The notes beneath the pieces are model-generated. The model searched no databases, had not been told where the DNA came from, and worked only from the letters and a program-made list of their open reading frames with translations. 64,000 nt of DNA from Pyxidicoccus caerfyrddinensis (GTDB taxonomy: Bacteria > Myxococcota > Myxococcia > Myxococcales > Myxococcaceae): assembly GCF_010894405.1 (NCBI RefSeq), contig NZ_JAAIYA010000023.1:124001-188000 (forward strand), in the 5' to 3' direction. A program made the translations under genes and the position numbers. Of this stretch, positions 27,508 through 34,802 are shown one piece after another. Every line of letters starts with the position of its first letter. Within the stretch, counting starts at the first letter, position 1.

Positions 27508-27781
27508 CCCCCTCGCGACGTGGGACAGGCGTAGCGACCGGCGTCAGCGCGTTGGGGTCGCCGAGCATGTAGACGCGTGGCACCGCACCGCGCACGCCGG
27601 GCCTGTGACGATGGGACACGCGCACCGCTCCAGTGGCCAGCAGAAGGGTCAGGGCCCGTCGAGTGAACTGCTCACCCGCTCCGAGGTGCCCCCGCAGCTC
27701 CTTCACGGTGAGGCCATCAGGCCCGGTTTGGGTGAGCGCTGCGATGACGTGAGGAATGGACTTTTCGAGAACTTCAATCAT
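27497..27781 (-). CDS. Small winged-helix protein, first gene of the replication/integration operon
   Basis: A 94-residue protein: MIEVLEKSIPHVIAALTQTG, then GLTVKELRGHLGAGEQFTRR and LTLLLATGAVRVSHR. This is a compact winged helix-turn-helix, likely DNA-binding, that could control the element's early operon or assist replication initiation. The start at 27781 is preceded by an A-rich leader with GGGAGAA 14-16 nt upstream, a weak site. It overlaps the primase start by 4 bp. Confidence 0.7.
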   Translation of the reverse strand: MIEVLEKSIPHVIAALTQTGPDGLTVKELRGHLGAGEQFTRRALTLLLATGAVRVSHRHRPGVRGAVPRVYMLGDPNALTPVATPVPRREGVTE

Positions 27782-28160
27782 GTTTGTTTTTTGTTGTTTC
27801 TCCCATCGCGGTAAATGCGTGCGTTTTTTGGCCGGTGGTTCACGGGCACTGGCACCGATGGGCGAACGTGCTCCGCTCGCTCGCAACCCAAAGGGCCTAG
27901 CATTCCGCAGCCTGCTCTCGCGGTGGACGGACCTGGAGACCCCCCCCGGTTCCGATTTCCGCAGCGAGGCCACCTGGGACCGTGCTCGGCGGTCGTACAC
28001 ACTGGGAAACTTTCCCAGAAAAACCGTGGACCCTGCTGGTTTCGCCGTTCGTACCCCACGAAACCTTGCCGAAACGGCCCCCTTCGGTGGGAGGTGCGAA
28101 GGCGCCCGGAACTCGCGTCACCTGCTAGGTTGGGCGAAGTTCTTCGGAGGTAGTCTGCCG
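27782..28160. promoter_or_regulatory. Divergent control region of the integrated element
   Basis: This 379-bp gap separates the minus-strand replication/integration operon from the plus-strand cargo, so both promoters should lie here. I see a perfect dyad CTGGGAAA-C-TTTCCCAG at 28002-28018 followed by AAAAAC, and an AT-rich stretch at 27778-27830. No coding sequence is supported. The dyad is a plausible operator. Confidence 0.5.
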
Positions 28161-29075
28161 GTGCCTTCTGTCCCACGTCGGCTCGTTCTGCTGTCTGTCC
28201 CCCTGCTGGGCGCGAAGGCCTTGGCCCAGGACGCCACACGCGGGCGCGAGCTGAAGCGGCGTCGCGTGGCGCTCTCCGTTGCCACGGCCGGCAAGCCGGT
28301 GGAATTGCACGTCGCGCCCGACTACCTCACGACCCTGGAGTTCGATTCGCCCGTGGACCGAGACTCAGTGACGCTCAATGCTCCCAAAGAGCGGTTCGCG
28401 CTGTTCGAGGTCACCAGTCGCACCGTCGTGCTGCGGCCGGCGATGGAGGTGGCGTCCGGGCAGAGTGTGGAGCTGACCGTGCCTTTTGCGGACGGATTGG
28501 CCCCGCCCCGCGTCGTGTTCTCGCTCGTCACGCACGCCGCCGAGGTGGACGGCCAAGTGATGGTGTCGCGTCTGCCACGCACGGCAGAGGCGGTGCAGGC
28601 TGAGCTGGACGAAGTACGCGCCGCGTGTGCAGCCAAGGATGCTGAATTGGAAGCGCTCCGGGTGCGCAGCGCGGCGAGCGGCCCGGCCGGAATGATCTTC
28701 GCGGGCCTGTTGAACTCGAAGGGCGTCCAGACTGGGAAGATTGACCCAACGAAGGATGAGGGCAGCGACCGTCTGATGCCCGAGGAGGTTGTCACCCACC
28801 GGGCGAGCGAGTGGGCCGCCGTGGCGTTGCGCGTTCGCAATACCGGCGCGGGGCCCTGGACGCCTACGGAGGCGCGGCTCGCCACGGTTGCGAGCGGCGA
28901 GCGCATCAACGTGCTCGCAGTGCGAATGCGGGAGCCGCGGATTGAGCCGGGCGGGACGGCCCTCGTGGTGGTGGAAACCGGAGCCCCAACCTGGCCGGAT
29001 GGTGCGGCCCTACGATTGGAGCTGCGTGACAGCGAGGGCTCCCGGCGCCTTCTCATCCCACGCTTCGCGTTTTAG
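28161..29075 (+). CDS. DUF2381-family exported protein (TIGR02268-like)
   Basis: A 304-residue secreted or envelope protein of a family known to me mainly from myxobacteria. It starts at a GTG preceded by GGAGG with 10-nt spacing; longer frames upstream run through the regulatory gap. The signal is LVLLSVPLLGAKALAQ. Family blocks: VELHVAPDYLTTLEFDSPVD, VVLRPAMEVASGQSVELTVP, VVFSLVTHAAEVDGQV, a coiled-coil AELDEVRAACAAKDAELEAL, and the Ig-like C-terminal half with WAAVALRVRNTGAGPWTP. Members commonly sit beside Ser/Thr kinase genes, as here (12 bp to the next start). Function unknown; perhaps the exported partner or sensor of the kinase. Confidence 0.82.
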   Translation: MPSVPRRLVLLSVPLLGAKALAQDATRGRELKRRRVALSVATAGKPVELHVAPDYLTTLEFDSPVDRDSVTLNAPKERFALFEVTSRTVVLRPAMEVASGQSVELTVPFADGLAPPRVVFSLVTHAAEVDGQVMVSRLPRTAEAVQAELDEVRAACAAKDAELEALRVRSAASGPAGMIFAGLLNSKGVQTGKIDPTKDEGSDRLMPEEVVTHRASEWAAVALRVRNTGAGPWTPTEARLATVASGERINVLAVRMREPRIEPGGTALVVVETGAPTWPDGAALRLELRDSEGSRRLLIPRFAF

Positions 29076-29086
29076 AACCGACTCCC

Positions 29087-30907
29087 ATGTTGACCGCGAT
29101 AAGTCCGGCGCACCTGCAACCCGGGCAGATGATAGACGGCTGGCGCCTGCTGCGACTGCTGGGCTCGGGCACCTACGGCGCCGTCTACCTCGTGGAGAAG
29201 GACGGCCAGCGCTTCGCGATGAAGATCGCCATGCACCGCGCCAGCAGCGGGGACGCGGAGCAGGCGGATGCGCGGCTCATGCGGGAGATGGTGTGCCTCG
29301 TCCAGGTCAGCGGCCATCCCAACATCGTGCGCGTCCACGCCCACGGGCGCTGGCCTGACCTGACGAAGGGCTGGCTCTACGTCGTTCTCGACTACGTGGA
29401 GGGCTACACGCTGGGCGAGTGGCTGGAGAAGATGCACCCGACGGCGCGCGAGGTGGTGCGCGTGTTCGCCAAGCTCGCGGCAGCGCTGGCCCACCTGCAC
29501 GCTCGGGGCGTCTTTCACCGGGACTTGAAGCTGGGCAACATCCTCGTGCGCGCCTCGGACGGCGAGCCCTTCATCCTGGATTTCAGCGCGGGAGACTACA
29601 CGCTGGCGCCGGAGTTGACGGACACGCCGCTGCCGCCCGGCACCCGTCGTTATCGCTCTCCCGAGGCGTCGCGTTTCCTGCGCGAGCATGGGGATGAGCA
29701 CGGCGCGCGCTACGAGTTCAAGGCGACCGATGACGTGTACGCGCTGGGCATCTGCCTCTATGACGTGCTGACGAATGCGCAGCCAGCCAGCGAGCCGCCG
29801 CGAGTGCTGGTGGGGGGGCAGTGGCCGCCACCCGCGCCACACACCCTCAACCCACGAGTGCCTGAGCCGCTGAGCACTGCGACCCTGCACTTCATTGCCC
29901 GCCAGCCGGAGAAGCGAGCACCCACGGCCGAAGTCATGCGCCGGGAGCTGGAAGCGTTGCTGTCGCAACAGGGCGGTGAGTGGGTGGTGCCCTTTCATGT
30001 ACCCGCGCCGCACCTCCTGCTCGCTCCCGACGCGCCGCAGGAGGAACCGCAGGTGGCGCCCCGTCCCCCACGGCGGCGTTGGGTAGGTGCGGTGGCTGCG
30101 ATGGTGCTCGGCGTGGTGGCGCTGGCGGCCTACGCGCTGCTGCGCCCCTCTACGCCTCCAATGACGCAGGCTCCGGATGTCCGAGCACCCGCCCCGCCTT
30201 CCGTCGCGCGGGACGCAGGCACCGGCGCGATGGCCGCCACCGCGCCTCCGGTGCCCGCCGCATCGCCCCCTGGGGTAGCTTTGCCCCCTCCCGCACCTGT
30301 CCAGAAGGAAAGCCCTCCCGTGAAGCGCGCTCCATCACCCATGCCCCTCCCCGCTGAATCCACCGTCGGGAAGCCGAAGATCCCCGCCGCGCGTCCGAGT
30401 TGGCCCCCGTCGCCCTGGGCGACCTTCCTCAAGACGTGCGCGGGTGCGACTGCTGCCGCAGCTCTCCAGCTGGGCTGCCCGGGGGCCCAGGTGAGGCCCG
30501 AGCCCGCTGACTGCCCCTCCGAGGCGCGCGATGCCATGTTCAACTGGGAGCGCAAGAACGGGCTGCGCTTGGATCCAGGCGACTCGGTGATGCTCACCCT
30601 GGATAGGCGCCAGCCCGGTGCGATGGGGGAGTCGGGAGTCTACGCCGATGGCCCAGTGACCGGGGTGGTGCGCCTCAGCGATTTGAGAGGGCTGCCGGTG
30701 GGCACGCTGCTCTCGGGCTATCTGTGGACGAGTGGTGAAGTCGCCGTGGGCCGCTACACCGAGGCGCAGCTCCCCAATGGTCGCACCGTGCCGGTCTGCA
30801 TCGTCCTGGGGCGCAAGGGCTACTTGGAGAAATGGACCGGCTCTCAACCAGGAGCGACGCAGCTCCCCCGAACCTCCCCGGCCTATGCCGTCGAACGCTG
30901 GCCGTAG
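29087..30907 (+). CDS. Transmembrane Ser/Thr protein kinase with DFS instead of DFG
   Basis: A 606-residue Hanks-type kinase. The glycine loop is LLGSGTYGAVYLV (residues ~24-36), the ATP lysine is in FAMKIA (Lys46), the catalytic loop is HRDLKLGN (Asp146) and the activation segment begins LDFSAGDYT (Asp165). The conserved DFG is therefore DFS, which may alter Mg handling or activity. A transmembrane helix (VGAVAAMVLGVVALAAYALL, ~331-350) and a Pro/Ala-rich linker precede a C-terminal extracytoplasmic domain with paired cysteines (LKTCAGATAAAALQLGC). It follows the DUF2381 gene by 11 bp and is probably co-transcribed. Confidence 0.9.
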   Translation: MLTAISPAHLQPGQMIDGWRLLRLLGSGTYGAVYLVEKDGQRFAMKIAMHRASSGDAEQADARLMREMVCLVQVSGHPNIVRVHAHGRWPDLTKGWLYVVLDYVEGYTLGEWLEKMHPTAREVVRVFAKLAAALAHLHARGVFHRDLKLGNILVRASDGEPFILDFSAGDYTLAPELTDTPLPPGTRRYRSPEASRFLREHGDEHGARYEFKATDDVYALGICLYDVLTNAQPASEPPRVLVGGQWPPPAPHTLNPRVPEPLSTATLHFIARQPEKRAPTAEVMRRELEALLSQQGGEWVVPFHVPAPHLLLAPDAPQEEPQVAPRPPRRRWVGAVAAMVLGVVALAAYALLRPSTPPMTQAPDVRAPAPPSVARDAGTGAMAATAPPVPAASPPGVALPPPAPVQKESPPVKRAPSPMPLPAESTVGKPKIPAARPSWPPSPWATFLKTCAGATAAAALQLGCPGAQVRPEPADCPSEARDAMFNWERKNGLRLDPGDSVMLTLDRRQPGAMGESGVYADGPVTGVVRLSDLRGLPVGTLLSGYLWTSGEVAVGRYTEAQLPNGRTVPVCIVLGRKGYLEKWTGSQPGATQLPRTSPAYAVERWP

Positions 30908-31083
30908 CTCTCTCGGAGAGTGTAAAGCCATTTTGCAAACTGGGGCCTCTTCTCTTCACTCAGAGCGAATCGGATTTCCAAGTTTTTTGACCTATCACGT
31001 CGTTCCTCCCGGCATGGGCTGGCATTACCTTGTGCGTGCCTTTGCGCGAATCCCTCTCGCGCGGGCACCGGAGCCTCCCGCCT

Positions 31084-32373
31084 ATGTCCAATCCGTCTGA
31101 CTCTCGGCGTGCCGGGAGCGTTGTCCTATTCACGAATGGCGACACCTCCTACGAGTTCTTCCGGGACCTGGGGCAAGGGCGTGTCGGCGAGCGAATCCTC
31201 CTCGCCCAGACCCGCACGGGACAGCGGCTGGGCCCCTGCGTGGTGCTCAAGTGCGTGCCCGTGCCGCACGTGGCGAACCTGACCGAGAAATACCGGCGCA
31301 CCCGTGCTCGGCTGGATGAAGAGGTCAGGCTGGCGCATTACCTCAAACACCCGCGCATCGCTCGCGTCCACGGCCTTTTTGAAATGGAGTACGGCCTGTG
31401 CGTGGCGATGGAGAACGTCGAGGGGCTGACGCTCAACACGCTGCTGAGCGTGGCCCAGGCGTGCGGGCGCTACTTCTCCGAGGCGTTCATCCTCTACGTG
31501 GGCGCGGAAGTCGCGGCGGCCCTGGACTACGCGCACACGCGCACGGATGACGCGGGCGTGCCGCTGGGCATCGTCAACCGCGACGTGAACCCAGCCCGCA
31601 TTCGCATGGGCCCGCACGGCGAGGTGAGGCTGACGGACTTCGGGGTGGCCCTCTCGCACTTGGCGGGCCGACTGGCGACCTCGCTCCCGCGTCCCCAGGG
31701 CGAAGTCCTCTACGCCGCGCCGGAGATGTTGCTGGGAGAGGTGGTGGACGCTCGGGCTGACCTGTTCTCCCTGGGGCTCACCCTGCTGGAGTTCGCCACC
31801 GGGCGGCACCTCTACGACCCGGGCCACCTGCGCATTGAGGAGGTGGAGGCGCGGCTATCGAAAGAGGAACGGGAGCAGGCACTCGCGGCCTCGGTGGCGT
31901 CCATGGTGACGGAGCTGCCGCCATTTGCCGAGGACGCCATCTGGTGCGCCATGGCCTACCGCTCCGGGGACGTAGAGCGCGCGGCGGAAGGTTTGCCCGT
32001 GCCTCTGCGCGACATCCTCCACACGCTGTTGCGGCGCAACCCCGCTGAGCGCTTCGCCACGGCCGCCGAGCTGGAAACCGTCATGCGTGCGCGACTGGCG
32101 CAGTTGGAGTCCTACACGGGCGAGGACGCGGTGAGGGAGGTCCAGCGAGCACTCGTAGAGGCAGGTGCCAGGCTCTGGGATTTGGAAGTGCCGGAAGACG
32201 AGGGCGGCATCACCCCGCCCGTGATTGAAGCCGCCAGCGCGGACGAGCTTTCGACAGAGACCGAGCCCACCAATAGCGCGCGGACGATTGCCGCTTCGAC
32301 GCGCCACCCGGACGAGGTGACAACCGCGCCCGGTGGAGGGCCTCACCGCTCGATCAAGCAGCCGCCAATTTGA
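31084..32373 (+). CDS. Second Ser/Thr kinase-like protein, HRD changed to NRD
   Basis: A 429-residue cytosolic kinase-fold protein. The glycine loop is FFRDLGQGRVGERILLA, the ATP lysine VVLKCV (Lys56), the catalytic loop VNRDVNPARIRMG (Asp167; His replaced by Asn) and the metal motif TDFGVALS (Asp185). The catalytic Asp and DFG are kept, so activity is possible. A helical C-lobe and a ~70-residue Thr/Pro/Glu-rich disordered tail follow. The start at 31084 is chosen within a frame open from 31030. A 176-bp gap separates it from the first kinase. Confidence 0.85.
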   Translation: MSNPSDSRRAGSVVLFTNGDTSYEFFRDLGQGRVGERILLAQTRTGQRLGPCVVLKCVPVPHVANLTEKYRRTRARLDEEVRLAHYLKHPRIARVHGLFEMEYGLCVAMENVEGLTLNTLLSVAQACGRYFSEAFILYVGAEVAAALDYAHTRTDDAGVPLGIVNRDVNPARIRMGPHGEVRLTDFGVALSHLAGRLATSLPRPQGEVLYAAPEMLLGEVVDARADLFSLGLTLLEFATGRHLYDPGHLRIEEVEARLSKEEREQALAASVASMVTELPPFAEDAIWCAMAYRSGDVERAAEGLPVPLRDILHTLLRRNPAERFATAAELETVMRARLAQLESYTGEDAVREVQRALVEAGARLWDLEVPEDEGGITPPVIEAASADELSTETEPTNSARTIAASTRHPDEVTTAPGGGPHRSIKQPPI

Positions 32374-32439
32374 AGAATGCCCAGGAAAGATGGAGCACTT
32401 TAAAGTGGCGAGCCGGTACACCGGGGCCGAGGAGGGCCG

Positions 32440-32535
32440 CTGACGGGGCAGCCCGAGCAGTGCGCCCGGCCGGTGGACAGGCCTCTTGAGCCCCTTTGGG
32501 GTACACGCCTGCCCAGGGCAGGGCTGGTGGATACC
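32440..32535 (-). mobile_element. Decayed IS91-like tail fragment, inverted
   Basis: On the minus strand it reads CCTGGGCAGGCGTGTACCCC, then AAGGGGCTCAAGAGGCCTG and GCGGCCCTCCTCGGCCCC, the same tail blocks as at 10620 and 20600. It marks a scar inside the integrated element, between the second kinase and the CSCG protein. Confidence 0.7.
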
Positions 32536-32644
32536 CGCTGGCACGCGCCCGAGGAGACCGGCTTCTACCAGCCCATCCTCACCGCGCGCAGACCCTGAGA
32601 TGGGCTGGCGGTGGCCGCGCCCAAATCCAGGTAGGATTGCGTGG

Positions 32645-33277
32645 ATGAGGCTCATCGTCCTGCTGCTGGGAAGTACGCTGTTCGCCCTGCCGTCCTCCGC
32701 CGATGCCTGTAGCTGTGGCGGTTGGACCGACCTCCCGACCGAGCTTCGCACGGCACGCGACGGGGCCGGCGTCATCGTTCATGGCCGCGTGGTCTCGGTG
32801 GCGTCCGGGCAGGTCCGCATCGAAGTCATCGAGGCCTTCAAGGGCGCCACCGGAGGGGCGAAGCTCGTCGTGGACCCGGACGGCGGCGGCGGCGGTGATT
32901 GTAGCTACTCCTTCGAGTCCGGAGAGGAGTACCTCGTCTACGCCCATCTGCATGAAGGGCGCGTCGCAACCTCCATGTGCACCCGGACCCGGATGGTCTC
33001 GAAGGGAGATGCCGAGCTGGACTGGCTCAGGACGGGGAGGCTGCCGCCCGTTCCCGTGGCGCTCTGGCGCGAGCAGGACCAGTGCACGCCCAAGGAGCCC
33101 CTCACGGCCGCCCGGTGCGAGTGGATCACGGCCGACCGCGCCATGTGCATCCTCGGCAAGGAGCTTCAGCCGCTCGCTCCGGAGACCGCCACACCGTGGG
33201 TGCTCGCCTGCAAGCCTCAGGACGGCTTCGAGCGGGTCTACATGTGCCAGGTCGTGCCAGGAGACGCGATACGCTGA
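32645..33277 (+). CDS. Exported protein with N-terminal CSCG motif (TIMP-like fold candidate)
   Basis: A 210-residue secreted protein. The signal peptide LIVLLLGSTLFALPSSADA is followed immediately by CSCGGW at the mature N-terminus, then VIVHGRVVSVASGQVRIEV, EAFKGA and EEYLVYAHLHEG. A mature N-terminal C-x-C, an OB-like barrel and conserved disulfides recall tissue-inhibitor-of-metalloprotease-like bacterial proteins. The frame is open upstream into the IS91-like scar, so the start is set at the signal peptide. Inhibitory function is speculation. Confidence 0.7.
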   Translation: MRLIVLLLGSTLFALPSSADACSCGGWTDLPTELRTARDGAGVIVHGRVVSVASGQVRIEVIEAFKGATGGAKLVVDPDGGGGGDCSYSFESGEEYLVYAHLHEGRVATSMCTRTRMVSKGDAELDWLRTGRLPPVPVALWREQDQCTPKEPLTAARCEWITADRAMCILGKELQPLAPETATPWVLACKPQDGFERVYMCQVVPGDAIR

Positions 33278-33334
33278 CCCCATATGCCCGCCTCCACCTC
33301 CCGCCCGGCCAGGCCTTCGACACGTGTGGTCTAG

Positions 33335-33650
33335 ACCGTCATCGGCGTCCCGGTCCTCGTGCTGGGCTTCCAGGCCTGGGAGCGCATCCGGCTGAGCATG
33401 AGCGGCGCGACCCGGGCCGCGCTGAAGCAGCTCGAGGAATGCGAGGAGGCGCGGGAACTGCTGGGTGAGCCCATCGACACCGCGTGGTGGGGCTGGTCCC
33501 ATGGCCGCATCCGGGTTCCCCGGTCGAGCCAGACCTGGTCCGCCACTTCCGGCACCGTGGACTGGTCCATGCCCGTCGCCGGGTCCAACGCCCGCGGCGT
33601 GCTCCACTTCCAGGGCAAGAAGGCCGGCGATGTGCCCCCAATGTGCCCCT
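33335..33650 (+). pseudogene. Broken Coa1-like membrane protein gene
   Basis: TVIGVPVLVLGFQAWERIRL, then EARELLGEPIDTAWW, GTVDWSMPVAGSNARGVLHF and QGKKAG match the conserved core of cytochrome-oxidase-assembly (Coa1)-like small proteins. A TAG at 33332-33334 interrupts the frame just before the transmembrane segment, and at ~33640 the family sequence stops and element-end sequence begins. Both ends are therefore lost. Confidence 0.6.
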
Positions 33651-33773
33651 CCAGCGGGGATGAGAACGGGACAAGATGGGGCGAGACGGGACGGGGCGGG
33701 ATGACGAACCCGAGGAGAATCAAGGCGATAGCGGGTAACAGCGCGTCCTGCTTGAGGTTTCCTATCGCCCTGC

Positions 33774-33803
33774 CCACGGGTTCAAGTCCCGTACTCCTCG
33801 CCA
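33774..33803 (+). repeat. Right attachment-site repeat (tRNA 3' end)
   Basis: Identical over 30 bp to 23122-23151. It is the T-arm and acceptor end of the same tRNA, including CCA. Here too the 5' half of a tRNA is absent. It is followed by its own hairpin terminator and then by a decayed integrase. Confidence 0.85.
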
Positions 33804-33809
33804 ATAGAA

Positions 33810-33845
33810 GAGCCCGGAATCGCAAGGTTCCGGGCCCTTCGCTTT
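33810..33845 (+). terminator. Hairpin terminator after right tRNA-end repeat
   Basis: GCCCGGAA (33812-33819) pairs with TTCCGGGC (33828-33835), followed by CCTTCGCTTTT. Placement directly after a tRNA CCA end is typical of tRNA transcription units. Confidence 0.65.
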
Positions 33846-33869
33846 TCCGGCGCCCGCGCTGCTCCGTCG

Positions 33870-34065
33870 GCCCGCTCCCGCCTCCACGAATCCAGGGGGC
33901 CACCCCATCCAGCAGGCCGGTGGCCGCGTCCGTGGCCCCCGGAGACAGGTGCACGTGGCGCGCTGGGTGGTGGCGAGGTTCTCGTGCCAGGCCAGTTCCT
34001 GGATGGCCTTTGCGGGCGCTCCTCGCATCGCCAGTCGCGATCAGAAGGTGTGTGCTGGAGGATGT
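33870..34065 (-). pseudogene. Remnant of a second tyrosine integrase
   Basis: On the minus strand the catalytic C-terminal region is readable. LAMRGAPAKAIQELAWHENL is followed by ATTQR; after a frameshift comes HLSPGATDAATGLLDG, with the Tyr-bearing region damaged. A TGA also interrupts the segment just upstream (HTF-stop-SRLAM). It lies the same distance from the right tRNA repeat as the live integrase does from the left one, so it belonged to an earlier element that used the same target. Confidence 0.75.
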
Positions 34066-34349
34066 GAAGCTGCCCCGGTGACCGGCAGCCATGCCCATGC
34101 CTGCGCCTTTTCATCCAGCGGACGACAGAGGCCCTGGCCACCGGCTTGCCGTGGTTACGGTAGCGCATCTGGGACAGCGCCCAGGGTGGGTGTGCGCCGC
34201 AGGTGGGCTTCAAGGCCGGTGGGCGACTGGTTCATCGCATGCGTAGTACTTCGAACTTCTTCCTGCCCGGCACGGCGCTGGCCCGCTCAAGCGGCATCTG
34301 GGAGAGCATCGCGCTGGCGCTGGGAGACGCTTTCGACCTCCTTCACGGA

Positions 34350-34700
34350 GAGCTTCGGAACGCCAACCGCTACGCTCTCAGGGCCGCTCGCCGCGTGGTG
34401 CCTCGTGTTCGCGTCGATGCAGTGGTGTGCCTGGTCGCCTTGTTCGGATTCGTCCTTCACCAACCCAACCGTGACCACCGCTGGCTCCGCTGCCTCATGG
34501 AGGCGGCGTTCTCAGTTTACATCCTTCACCAGAGGCTGATCGTGCTGTTGACAGAGTTGCTGCGGCCGATGGCGTGGCGGCCGGCCGTGGGGGGAGGGGT
34601 CGGTGCTTGTGGCAGGCACCTTGCTGATGAGCCTGGCGGGGTATGAGCTCGTGTGCCGAGTGAACGTGGTTCGGTCTGTCTGCTGCGACGGCGGCCGCAC
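34350..34700 (+). pseudogene. Acyltransferase-3-like membrane protein remnant
   Basis: LFGFVLHQPNRDHRWLRCLM, then EAAFSVYILHQRLIVLLTEL and LRPMAWRPAV match the C-terminal membrane region of acyltransferase-3/OpgC-like proteins. A frameshift then moves VLVAGTLLMSLAGYELVCRV into another frame. The N-terminal two-thirds are missing. The IS4-type insertion lies about 100 bp downstream. Confidence 0.6.
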
Positions 34701-34802
34701 CGGCGCGAACCGGTGCGGATCTAGTTGGGCTTGTGAAGCCGGATGCCGAGACGTAGCAGGTCGGGCGAGCGAGCCTGCAGCCATCGATTGCGCCCTTACG
34801 GC

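Noticed and set aside
23122..33803. Complete prophage
   Set aside because: Integrase, replication and regulatory genes are present, but no portal, terminase, capsid or tail genes were found.
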